Shown here in pieces: positions 25,632 through 33,155 of a DNA stretch of 64,000 nucleotides. The first letter of the stretch is position 1, and each line of letters starts with the position of its first letter. This DNA comes from Taibaiella sp041660405 (GTDB lineage: Bacteria; Bacteroidota; Bacteroidia; Chitinophagales; Chitinophagaceae). The notes below the pieces were generated by a model, which saw only the letters and a program-made list of their open reading frames with translations, ran no database searches and was not told where the DNA came from. Made by a program: the position numbers and the translations under genes. The DNA lies in assembly GCA_041660405.1 (NCBI GenBank), contig JBAZWL010000001.1, positions 1 to 64,000 of the forward strand, in the 5' to 3' direction.

Positions 25632-26043
25632 ATTTTGAATTTTGGATTTTGAATTTTGGATGCGTTAAATATTTTCCTTTGCTGTTTTCACAATAGAGGT
25701 AATAATTCTAATAATAGCATCAATTTCATTCAAAAATTCTTCTAAATTACTTTTAGTTAATTTCCCTTCTTTTAATAATTGCAACCAGTATTTTGTTTCT
25801 CTTGCTTCTTTAGAAGCTATTCCCATCTTAGCAATAAAGTCTGCCCTACTTACTCCCGCTTCAGCTTCAACTACATTAGCTCCAACACTTGTCGCAGATC
25901 TTAATAATTGTTTCGATAATATAAATTCTTTCTCTTCAATTAACTGTTTATACAGGCTGATAATGGACAATGAAAACTGAAAAGTTTTATTTTTTATTAA
26001 ATTATCCTTCATCATTCAAAATTCAACATCTAAAATCCAACAT
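25632..26043. repeat. AT-rich inverted repeats flanking the four-helix-bundle cassette
   Basis: The left arm 25632-25662 and right arm 26013-26043 are reverse complements at about 26 of 31 positions (core TTGAATTTTG). The right arm includes the upstream start codon of the cassette gene and the left arm ends 2 bp from its stop codon. The element fills nearly all of the nuoA-nuoB gap. Low complexity lowers the weight of the match, but the position equals the other cassettes. Confidence 0.7.
25665..26015 (-). CDS. Four-helix-bundle protein (S23/IVP-like family)
   Basis: This 116-aa all-helical protein has the family pattern: FSLSIISLYKQLIEEKEFILSKQLLRSATSVGANVVEAEAG, then ADFIAKMGIASKEARETKYWLQLL, and a last helix ending in SIVKTAKENI. 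The family is known from open reading frames inside 23S rRNA intervening sequences of Leptospira and Coxiella, and is related to the Avd accessory protein of diversity-generating retroelements. The exact role is unknown. Two adjacent ATGs (26015, 26012) are possible. It sits between nuoA and nuoB inside inverted repeats. Confidence 0.9.
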   Translation of the reverse strand: MMKDNLIKNKTFQFSLSIISLYKQLIEEKEFILSKQLLRSATSVGANVVEAEAGVSRADFIAKMGIASKEARETKYWLQLLKEGKLTKSNLEEFLNEIDAIIRIITSIVKTAKENI

Positions 26044-26049
26044 TATCAA

Positions 26050-26445
26050 TTAATCTTCCCACTTCAAAGCACCTTTCTTAATAATGTAGTAAAAACCACA
26101 GAAGAAGAAGCCTACAAACATCAATACAGCATAAAAACCTTCTTTACCCAATGCCCTGAAGTTAACAGCGTATGGGTAGAAAAAGATTACTTCAACATCA
26201 AATAAAACGAAAAGAATTGCTACCAGGAAGTATTTAACAGCCATCGGCTGACGGGCATTACCAATAGATGGAATACCACTTTCAAAATTTATTAGCTTGT
26301 CGCTGGTACGGCGTTTGGGACCTAATAACTGTGATGCGATCATCATAATGGCCACAAAGCCAATCGCAATCAATAACTGTATAGCAACCGGCATAAAACT
26401 GCCTGCACTTTTGGTAGCTTCTACTGCCAGAAAAAGTATGTTCAT
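26050..26445 (-). CDS. nuoA: NADH-quinone oxidoreductase subunit A
   Basis: This 131-aa three-helix membrane subunit is the first gene of the operon. Diagnostic parts are INFESGIPSIGNARQPMAVKYFLVAILFVLFDVEVIFFYPYAV, with the conserved FDVE acidic pair, and the C-terminal KKGALKWED. A well-formed promoter lies 35 bp upstream of its ATG. Confidence 0.97.
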   Translation of the reverse strand: MNILFLAVEATKSAGSFMPVAIQLLIAIGFVAIMMIASQLLGPKRRTSDKLINFESGIPSIGNARQPMAVKYFLVAILFVLFDVEVIFFYPYAVNFRALGKEGFYAVLMFVGFFFCGFYYIIKKGALKWED

Positions 26446-26479
26446 AAATATTATCTACGGAATTAACTGTACCAACATA

Positions 26480-26511
26480 CAAAAGTAGGGCATGTTGCAG
26501 GAATTTACAAA
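26480..26511 (-). promoter_or_regulatory. Bacteroidota-type promoter of the nuo operon
   Basis: On the minus strand a TTTG (26508-26511) is followed after 20 bases by TACTTTTG (26480-26487), matching the TTG...TAnnTTTG consensus of Bacteroidota housekeeping promoters. Transcription would start near 26473, about 28 bases before nuoA. No other comparably good match was noticed inside the operon, though internal promoters are not excluded. Confidence 0.75.
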
Positions 26512-26543
26512 CTTATGACAATAAAATAACCGTTTATTTAAGC

Positions 26544-26578
26544 AATAAGCCCGTGGTTTTGAGTACCACGGGCTTATT
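26544..26578 (-). terminator. Hairpin after the dipeptidyl peptidase gene
   Basis: A perfect 14-bp stem (AATAAGCCCGTGGT with its complement) with a 7-base loop lies just past the stop at 26601 and before the nuo promoter. The T tract on the minus strand is interrupted, so termination may be partial. Confidence 0.7.
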
Positions 26579-26600
26579 TATTTATATCATTTGACTTTTC

Positions 26601-28691
26601 TTAATTCACTGCAGGCAAAAACGAATATTTATTAGCATATTCCATCATTTGTTCGTAGAAAGAGGTTGGATATTCCAGTTTCACATCTGTAATTTTATCA
26701 CCATCCATTACTGGCACCAGACGAGGCTGTATAAATCCTTTGTAGGCTTTCAGGTTCAGTTTTGCGTAGCGTTCCAATACTTCTTTGTGCAATTCCTGGT
26801 TTACTTTTACACCATAGTTTTCCACCAGGTTTTTACCGGCATTAAAGTCACCTTCGGATTTTATGCGTTGTATTTCTCGCAGCAATTCGCCAAACAGTAC
26901 ACGCAATTTTTCATAGTCATTGATCTGCACGTAAGTTTTGCCATCTTTTTTGATGAATTCCACCACATTATCTTTTTTGCCTTTTTCGTAAACCCAATAA
27001 GCATTCAATGCACGGTTACGCATGTGGGCTTCTTCAATATTATCACCTAATTTCAAGCGCGTAAGTTGGGTCATCAGGCCGTTCATCATATAGCTGTCAT
27101 ATTCTGCTTTACCAACTTCCAGCGAAGGCATTACACCGATCTGAACCAATTTAGGGTCCATGATGTAATATAAAGCTACCAGGTCAGCACGTGCTTCTTC
27201 GAGCGCAGAGGCATAATTCTTCAATGTTTTATCAGGTGTACCTACTCCCGGGTTAATTTGTCCGGAAGCGTGACCGATACATTCGTGCATGTCCGTATGC
27301 AGATCGCTACCCAGGTTACCGTGCTCTTTCATGCGTTTCAGTTTGGCAGGATCGGCAACAAATTCATCCAGCATACCACTACCAGCGCTTGCTGTGTTGT
27401 AGGCGTATACAATATTGCTTAATGATACAGATTTAGAGCCGTGTTCTTTTCTTAACCAATCAGAGTTAGGCAGGTTAATACCAATTGGTGTACTTGGAGC
27501 AGCATCGCCCGATTCTACAATTACCGTAATGGCTTTTGCTGTGATACCTTTTACCGTTTTCTTTTTATGCTCAGGCATCAAAGGCGAATTGTCTTCAAAC
27601 CATTGTGCTTCTTTGGCTATTGCGGCAATCTTCTTGGTTGTCTCCATGTCTTTCAAAGACAAAACACTTTCAAAGCTTCCTTTTTTACCAATAGGATCGT
27701 TATACACTTCTATAAAACCATGGCTGATATCAAGGCGGCTGGCCGTATCAGCTACCCAGGCAATGTTGTATTCATCCCATTTATGCAGATCGCCGGTTTT
27801 GTAATATTCCGATAGCAATTGGATTGCTTTCTTTTGCTGGGCATTTTCGGCTACTGTAGCTGCTTTATCCAGCCAGTAAACTACCTTTTGCAAAGCAGCA
27901 TCGTACATACCACCTACTTTCCAGGTTTTTTCAACTATCTGGCCATTTTCCTTCATCAGCTTGCTGTTCAGGCCCCACTCTGGTTCCTGTTCGCTATGTG
28001 GAAATTTGGTTGCATCACCATAAAAAGCTTCTACTTCTTTCTGCGTTACGCCTTCATAAAAATTTACAGAAGAATTCGCAACATTATCTACGCCGGCACG
28101 CAGGTCAACCATTTTGGATTGGAACTTAGGATCAAAGATCACTGGTTTCATCCTGGTCAGGAAAGCATCTACGGTTTCGCCCTGGGCCAATGGTAATTTA
28201 CTTTGGTCACTGTTTTTTACCAGTTCGGAGAAATATTCGAATGAGCATTCCGGTACAAATTTATCTTTGGAATAATGGTGGTGATTGCCAGTGCTAAACC
28301 ATACACGACCGGCATATTCATTGAATTTTTTCCAGTCTTCTCCGTTTTTATCTCCTTTATAAGTACCATAAACAGCTTCAATGGTTTTACGCAAAGTCAA
28401 GCCATATTTATTAGCCTGATCGTAATACAGATCACGACCGGAAAGCGCTGCTTCGTATAGATAATAAGCAAGCGTTTTTTGCTGAAGGGTCAATTCATTG
28501 AACCCAGGCACCTGGTAACGCAACAATTGCAGGTCGGCAAAAGCTTCACCATTTACTTTAAAATCCGGATCGTAACCGGCAGCTTCTTTTTTCTGGTCAT
28601 CTTTGCCGGCTTCGCCGCCTTTGTTTTCACCACAGGCAGAGAATAATAATGTTCCCGAAAGAAGCATAATTCCAAGTTTAGTTTTGTTCAT
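26601..28691 (-). CDS. Dipeptidyl peptidase III (family M49), lipoprotein
   Basis: This zinc dipeptidyl peptidase removes N-terminal dipeptides. From the ATG at 28691 it is 696 aa and begins with a lipoprotein signal (LLSGTLLFSAC); the frame extends 21 codons upstream but that adds a second hydrophobic stretch. The M49 zinc motif HECIGH is at 469-474, with the second motif EEARAD at 498-503. The lipobox predicts export and lipid anchoring, whereas the best-studied DPP III enzymes are cytosolic. It is divergent from lptB across the 22-bp array. Confidence 0.9.
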   Translation of the reverse strand: MNKTKLGIMLLSGTLLFSACGENKGGEAGKDDQKKEAAGYDPDFKVNGEAFADLQLLRYQVPGFNELTLQQKTLAYYLYEAALSGRDLYYDQANKYGLTLRKTIEAVYGTYKGDKNGEDWKKFNEYAGRVWFSTGNHHHYSKDKFVPECSFEYFSELVKNSDQSKLPLAQGETVDAFLTRMKPVIFDPKFQSKMVDLRAGVDNVANSSVNFYEGVTQKEVEAFYGDATKFPHSEQEPEWGLNSKLMKENGQIVEKTWKVGGMYDAALQKVVYWLDKAATVAENAQQKKAIQLLSEYYKTGDLHKWDEYNIAWVADTASRLDISHGFIEVYNDPIGKKGSFESVLSLKDMETTKKIAAIAKEAQWFEDNSPLMPEHKKKTVKGITAKAITVIVESGDAAPSTPIGINLPNSDWLRKEHGSKSVSLSNIVYAYNTASAGSGMLDEFVADPAKLKRMKEHGNLGSDLHTDMHECIGHASGQINPGVGTPDKTLKNYASALEEARADLVALYYIMDPKLVQIGVMPSLEVGKAEYDSYMMNGLMTQLTRLKLGDNIEEAHMRNRALNAYWVYEKGKKDNVVEFIKKDGKTYVQINDYEKLRVLFGELLREIQRIKSEGDFNAGKNLVENYGVKVNQELHKEVLERYAKLNLKAYKGFIQPRLVPVMDGDKITDVKLEYPTSFYEQMMEYANKYSFLPAVN

Positions 28692-28854
28692 ATTCGTTTG
28701 AGTAATTGATCTGAAAGGTAAAACAGGGACTAAAAATAGGAAAATTAGCTGCAATTAAAGGGAGTATTAACGAATTCACCCTTTTGAGGGGAATTTAAGG
28801 GTAAGTGCTATTACCCCCCTAATACAATAAAGCATAGAAAAGTGTACTTATAAT

Positions 28855-29118
28855 GTACTTAAAGTGCAATTATTTTGTACTTTAAGTGTAATTGTTTACC
28901 ACTTTAAGTGTAATTGTTTTGTACTTTAAGTGCAATTGTTTTGTACTTTAAGTGTAATTATTTTGTACTTTAAGTGCAATTGTTTTGTACTTTAAGTGTA
29001 ATTATTTTGTACTTTAAGTGTAATTGTTTTGTACTTTAAGTGTAATTGTTTACCACTTTAAGTGTAATTGTTTTGTACTTTAAGTGCAATCGTATTCTAC
29101 TTTAAGTGTATTGAAATC
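28855..29118. repeat. 22-bp tandem repeat array, 12 units
   Basis: Twelve units start every 22 bases from 28855 to 29097; the consensus begins GTACTTTAAGTGTAATTGTT. Units 3 and 10 begin CCAC instead of GTAC, and units 2-4 resemble units 9-11, pointing to a duplication of seven units. Each unit holds a short dyad (CACTTTAAGTG in the CCAC form). The period is near two helical turns, so bound proteins would sit on one face. The array fills half of the 507-bp gap between the divergent dipeptidyl peptidase and lptB genes; I see no gene in this gap. Confidence 0.95.
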
Positions 29119-29158
29119 ATCTTTGCAATAAAAAATACGACGCCTGCGTTAAACACAT

Positions 29159-29166
29159 TATTTTTG
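29159..29166 (+). promoter_or_regulatory. Possible -7 box for lptB
   Basis: TATTTTTG matches TAnnTTTG and would start transcription about 25 bases before lptB. No TTG is seen at the expected upstream distance, so the call is tentative. Confidence 0.4.
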
Positions 29167-29198
29167 CAGAGCATAAAAGGCCTTCAGGCAATCATATT

Positions 29199-30008
29199 TT
29201 GAAAGAAAAGATTCATACCGTTAATTTAATAAAGCGCTACGGTGGTCGTACGGTAGTAAACAATAGTTCGATTGAAGTATCGCAAGGTGAAATTGTGGGA
29301 TTATTGGGGCCTAACGGTGCCGGTAAAACCACATCGTTTTATATGGTGGTCGGTCTGGTAAAGCCCGATGAAGGAGAAGTATTTCTGAATGATGTGAACA
29401 TTACCAAATTGCCCATGTACAAACGTGCGCAAATGGGCATTGGTTATCTGCCACAGGAAGCATCGGTATTCCGTAAGCTATCTGTAGAAGATAATATTGC
29501 AGCAGTATTGGAAATGACCAAACTTACCCGAGAGCAACAAAAAGAGAAACTGGAAAGCCTGATTGCAGAATTTCGCTTAGCCCACGTACGTAAAAGCCCC
29601 GGCGATGTGTTGAGTGGTGGCGAACGCCGCCGTACCGAGATTGCGCGTGCCCTTGCTGTAAATCCTAAATTTATTTTACTGGATGAACCTTTTGCCGGTA
29701 TTGACCCCATTGCAGTAGAAGATATCCAGGCCATTGTAGCCAGGTTGAAATACAAGAATATTGGTATCCTGATTACGGATCACAACGTAACAGAAACGCT
29801 TTCTATTACTGACCGTGCCTACCTGATGTTTGAAGGTAAACTGCTAAAAGCCGGTACTGCAGAGGAACTTGCCGAAGATGAACAGGTAAGAAAATTATAT
29901 CTTGGCCGCGATTTTGTATTGAAGCGTAAGGATTGGTTGCATGAAGAGGCTTTGGATAATATTAATGCGAAACCATCTTCAGACCTACCACCGAACCTAT
30001 CAAAGTAA
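29199..30008 (+). CDS. lptB: LPS export ABC transporter ATP-binding protein LptB
   Basis: This 269-aa ATPase drives LPS transport by the LptB2FGC complex on the cytoplasmic face. It has Walker A GPNGAGKTT near 36-44, the Q-loop in YLPQEASVFRKLSVEDN, the signature LSGGERRRTEIARAL, Walker B FILLDEPFAGIDP and the H-loop ITDHNV. The N-terminus fits LptB only if translation begins at the TTG at 29199; there is no in-frame ATG before the family-conserved start. The 3' end overlaps the convergent SMR gene by 47 bp. The C-terminal ~30 residues extend past the usual LptB end. Confidence 0.93.
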   Translation: MKEKIHTVNLIKRYGGRTVVNNSSIEVSQGEIVGLLGPNGAGKTTSFYMVVGLVKPDEGEVFLNDVNITKLPMYKRAQMGIGYLPQEASVFRKLSVEDNIAAVLEMTKLTREQQKEKLESLIAEFRLAHVRKSPGDVLSGGERRRTEIARALAVNPKFILLDEPFAGIDPIAVEDIQAIVARLKYKNIGILITDHNVTETLSITDRAYLMFEGKLLKAGTAEELAEDEQVRKLYLGRDFVLKRKDWLHEEALDNINAKPSSDLPPNLSK

Positions 30009-30297
30009 AGATGAAAAAGATGCGCCAGAAGGTTACCGGTTCTTTGAAAAAGAAAATACCCATCAGCACGGTTCCAACAGCGCCAATGCCTGTCCATACC
30101 GCATAACCGGTGCCCAGAGGTAGGGCTGTAGGCCCCGAAGTGGCACGATATAGCAGGTACATGCTCAAGCTCATGGTTATAAAAAAACCAACAAGCCATA
30201 AGACAAAGGTTGAACCACTGGTTTGATTGGCTTTACCCAGGCAAGTAGTAAATGCGACTTCAAATAAACCCGCGACGATCAGGATGATCCAATTCAT
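29962..30297 (-). CDS. sugE: SMR-family exporter, SugE/Gdx-like
   Basis: This 111-aa four-helix membrane protein of the small multidrug resistance family has the essential Glu13 in GLFEVAF. TALPLGTGYAVWTGIGAVGTVLMG and the C-terminal IGSVVGLKM are closer to the SugE/Gdx (guanidinium exporter) branch than to QacE/EmrE. Members work as dual-topology dimers. Its 3' end runs 47 bp into lptB on the other strand. A second SMR gene is not visible, so a homodimer is implied. Confidence 0.9.
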   Translation of the reverse strand: MNWIILIVAGLFEVAFTTCLGKANQTSGSTFVLWLVGFFITMSLSMYLLYRATSGPTALPLGTGYAVWTGIGAVGTVLMGIFFFKEPVTFWRIFFIFTLIGSVVGLKMVSH

Positions 30298-30332
30298 AGT
30301 CCGTTTTTAAGAACGCGAAGATAAGCCTTCTT

Positions 30333-30365
30333 AACCCTATAAGGGTTTAAAACCCTTATAGGGTT
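30333..30365. repeat. 33-bp palindrome between sugE and the next gene
   Basis: The near-perfect palindrome AACCCTATAAGGG-TTTAAAA-CCCTTATAGGGTT lies between two divergent genes. Its size and A/T-rich centre are like the palindrome at 47925-47957. It has no clear T tract, and with divergent genes a terminator role makes little sense. Confidence 0.75.
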
Positions 30366-30387
30366 GGCGGCTAATAAAAATATTTCG

Positions 30388-31197
30388 ATGAAATTATTAT
30401 TAAAAATATTTCCCATTGTACTGTTGGTCATGGCTTTAAATGCAGCCTCGGCGCAGGAATTGTTTAAAACCATTCCTACAGAAAAAGCAAGATCTATCAA
30501 CACGGATGAGCTTGGCAATGTTTACCTGGTAAGGGAAGACAATGCATTGATCCGTTACAATCCGGATGGCGATAGTACCGGCAATTTCCGCAGTATTCAG
30601 AATGGCGACCTGCTGTGGGTAGATGCTACCAATCCTATGAGGATCTTGCTGTACTATCCGGCCTTTTCCAAAATCATTTTACTGGACAGAATGCTTACGG
30701 TCAAAAATGAACTGGACCTGAAAAAGCTAAACATCTTCAACGCGCCTGCAGTGGGCATGTCGGCCGACGGCAGGATATGGATCTATGATTATGTAAATGC
30801 CCGGTTGAAAAAAATAGATGATCAGTTGAATATAACCAATACAGGCAACGATATGCGTCAGGAGTCGAATACAGTGCCCCGCCCTACTGCTCTCATAGAA
30901 AGAGAAGCAAGGGTTTATCTCTGTGATTCTGTAAATGGTATTTATACATTTGACCGCTTTGCCAGTTATCTGAATACCTTAGAAATAACCGGGGTAAAAC
31001 AATTGCAGGCTTTTGGCTCCCAACTTATTTATCGCAATCATGATACACTTAAAGCCTACAATATAAAAACACTGGCGCTTAAAACTATTCCCCTGCCTGC
31101 TGAAGCTGATTTTATTGATGCTCGTATTGAACGCAACCGGATGTATTTCCTGTTTAAAGACCGGCTGGAATTTTACAAAGTAGCGAATGAAGAATAA
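30388..31197 (+). CDS. Unrecognised secreted protein, propeller-like
   Basis: The ATG at 30388 opens a clear signal peptide (MKLLLKIFPIVLLVMALNAA, cut near ASAQ); a TTG eight codons upstream is less likely. The 269-aa product has repeated short beta segments with D-x-x-G-N-V-Y and A-D-G-R-I-W-I-Y blades, suggesting a beta-propeller in the periplasm or outer membrane. I cannot name the family. It is followed by gldC. Confidence 0.7.
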   Translation: MKLLLKIFPIVLLVMALNAASAQELFKTIPTEKARSINTDELGNVYLVREDNALIRYNPDGDSTGNFRSIQNGDLLWVDATNPMRILLYYPAFSKIILLDRMLTVKNELDLKKLNIFNAPAVGMSADGRIWIYDYVNARLKKIDDQLNITNTGNDMRQESNTVPRPTALIEREARVYLCDSVNGIYTFDRFASYLNTLEITGVKQLQAFGSQLIYRNHDTLKAYNIKTLALKTIPLPAEADFIDARIERNRMYFLFKDRLEFYKVANEE

Positions 31198-31221
31198 AAG
31201 GAAACACAATTTCTGCTATGT

Positions 31222-31296
31222 AAGTGGGCAGTGGGCAATTGGCAGTGGGCAAATTGGAAAACTTAACACTTACTACTGACAACTGACCACTTCTAT
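31222..31296. repeat. Imperfect GTGGGCAGTGGGCA-type intergenic repeat
   Basis: Repeats of AGTGGGCAGTGGGCA and TTGGCAGTGGGCAAATT face a partly complementary ACTGACAACTGACCACTT near 31275-31292. They form an imperfect hairpin between the propeller-like gene and gldC. A shorter related stretch occurs near 23942. Confidence 0.45.
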
Positions 31297-31356
31297 TAAT
31301 AATTCTTATTCCCTGTTCGCTATAAATTCTGCAACTTTGCGGCTCAATAATCAGAT

Positions 31357-31704
31357 ATGAACAAACATTCGATCAATATCAACGTACACCTGGATAATGA
31401 AAAAATGCCGGAACACATGGACTGGAGCGCAACCGGCAGCAATAGCGAAGACCCTAAGCCGGCCAAAGGCGTATTGCTTTCCCTTTGGGACGGGCAGGAA
31501 AAAACAGCTTTGCGTATTGATCTCTGGACCAAAAAAATGATGGTAGATGAAATGAACGATTTCTTTTTCCAGACTTTAATGACCATGGCCGATACCTACA
31601 CCCGCGCTACCCGCAACGAAGCTTTGTCTGAAGACATGAAAACATTTGCCCGCGAATTCAAAAAGAAAGCGGACGAGAAGCTGATGGAAGACGAGAAAAA
31701 ATAA
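31357..31704 (+). CDS. gldC: Gliding motility protein GldC
   Basis: This 115-aa cytoplasmic protein has the GldC pattern: SININVHLDNEKMPEHMDWSA, then AKGVLLSLWDGQEKTALRIDLWTKKMMVDEMNDFFFQTL, and the C-terminal AREFKKKADEKL. GldC supports gliding in Flavobacterium but is not essential there. It also occurs in non-gliding Bacteroidota, so it does not prove motility. It ends at a strong bidirectional terminator. Confidence 0.93.
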   Translation: MNKHSININVHLDNEKMPEHMDWSATGSNSEDPKPAKGVLLSLWDGQEKTALRIDLWTKKMMVDEMNDFFFQTLMTMADTYTRATRNEALSEDMKTFAREFKKKADEKLMEDEKK

Positions 31705-31716
31705 GGTTTTTTTATA

Positions 31717-31756
31717 AAATACAAAGGCCGGGAAATATTTCCCGGCCTTTGTATTT
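31717..31756. terminator. Bidirectional terminator between gldC and the alpha-oxoamine synthase
   Basis: A near-perfect stem of about 18 bp (core CAAAGGCCGGGAAA with its complement) has a tight loop. It serves two convergent genes, with T-rich flanks on both sides. Confidence 0.9.
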
Positions 31757-31772
31757 GTATTGATCAGATAAA

Positions 31773-33026
31773 TTACGCCAACGCACCACTTACCTGTGGT
31801 ATTTCTTTTGGATACAATTGCTTTTCCAGTTTTTCCCGCACTGCAGAGAAAGCATCCAATGTAATCTGGATATCTTCGTCGGTATGTACTGCAGTAGGTA
31901 TCAAACGCAGTATCAGGTGGCCTTTAGGAATAACCGGGTACATTACCATAGAGCAGAAAATATTGTAATTCTCTCTCAAATCTACTACAAGCTGTGTAGC
32001 ATCGGTCACACCACTTTCCATATAAACCGGTGTAACAGGCGTATTGGTTGTTCCAATATTGAAACCACGCTCTCTTAAACCGTTTTGAAGTTTATTTACA
32101 TTTTCCCATAGTTTAGCTTTCAACTGTGGTTGTGTACGGATCAGTTCCATACGTTTCAAACCACCCACTACCATAGCCATAGGCAAAGATTTGGCGAATA
32201 TCTGAGAACGCATATTGTAACGCAGATAATAGATAATATCCTTGCTACCGCCAATAAACCCACCAATACCGGCCAATGATTTAGCGAAAGTAGAAAAGTA
32301 CAGGTCAATACCATCAATACAATTCTGCTCTTCACCAATACCAGCACCTTTTTCACCCATTGTACCAAAACCATGTGCATCATCTACAAACAGGCGGAAT
32401 TCATATTTTTCTTTTAAAGCAATAATATCTGCAATACGGCCCTGGTTGCCATTCATACCAAATACACCTTCTGTAATGACCATTATGCCACCGGTTGTAC
32501 CTTCTACAAGTTTAGCAGCGCGCTCCAATTGTTTAGCACAATCTTCTACATCATTATGATTGAATTTAAAACGTTTACCCATATGCATACGCAAACCATC
32601 AATAATACAGGCGTGGCTTTCAGCATCATAAACAACAACATCGTGGCGGGAAAGCAGGGAATCAATAGCGGACGACATACCTTGATATCCGTAGTTGAGC
32701 AACATCACATCTTCTTTACCAATAAATGAAGCAAACTCACGTTCCAGTTGATCATGATAGTTAGAGTTACCACTCATCATACGAGCTCCCATAGGATAAG
32801 CCATTCCCCATTTAGCAGCGGCTTCGGCATCGGCTTTACGTACTTCAGGATGGTTGGCCAGGCCCAGATAATTATTTAAACTCCACACGATCTTTTCCTT
32901 ACCCCGAAACATCATACGATTACTGATTTCTCCTTCGAGTTTTGGAAACGCGAAGTATTCGTGTGCCTGTTCTTTATACTGACCAATTGGTCCCCCGTCC
33001 TTTTGAAATTTGGCAAAAATGTCCAT
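31773..33026 (-). CDS. PLP-dependent alpha-oxoamine synthase family enzyme
   Basis: This 417-aa enzyme belongs to the family that condenses an amino acid with an acyl thioester (serine palmitoyltransferase, KBL, BioF, and cysteate acyltransferase). Lys249 in STFAKSLAGIGGF is the Schiff-base lysine, aligned with TFSKS of serine palmitoyltransferases; FVDDAHGFGTMG is the cofactor Asp/His region; NNYLGLANHPEV is near the N-terminus. It differs enough from typical Bacteroidota serine palmitoyltransferase that a paralogous role is possible, including the first step of sulfonolipid synthesis. Confidence 0.85.
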   Translation of the reverse strand: MDIFAKFQKDGGPIGQYKEQAHEYFAFPKLEGEISNRMMFRGKEKIVWSLNNYLGLANHPEVRKADAEAAAKWGMAYPMGARMMSGNSNYHDQLEREFASFIGKEDVMLLNYGYQGMSSAIDSLLSRHDVVVYDAESHACIIDGLRMHMGKRFKFNHNDVEDCAKQLERAAKLVEGTTGGIMVITEGVFGMNGNQGRIADIIALKEKYEFRLFVDDAHGFGTMGEKGAGIGEEQNCIDGIDLYFSTFAKSLAGIGGFIGGSKDIIYYLRYNMRSQIFAKSLPMAMVVGGLKRMELIRTQPQLKAKLWENVNKLQNGLRERGFNIGTTNTPVTPVYMESGVTDATQLVVDLRENYNIFCSMVMYPVIPKGHLILRLIPTAVHTDEDIQITLDAFSAVREKLEKQLYPKEIPQVSGALA

Positions 33027-33092
33027 GTCTATCTATTAGAAATTAAATATTAATAAAATGAAAACTCCGTGTTATAATTTCCGAAATTCCGG

Positions 33093-33100
33093 CAAAATTA
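33093..33100 (-). promoter_or_regulatory. Possible -7 box for the alpha-oxoamine synthase
   Basis: On the minus strand TAATTTTG matches TAnnTTTG, about 67 bases upstream of the start codon. No good -33 TTG is seen. Confidence 0.35.
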
Positions 33101-33155
33101 ATAAAATATAAACGTTTATTGCTTTTTCGGCTATTATAAACCAATGTCAGGCGCA

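Noticed and set aside
28855..29118. CRISPR array
   Set aside because: The 22-bp units are contiguous with no unique spacers, and no cas genes are present, so it is a tandem repeat.
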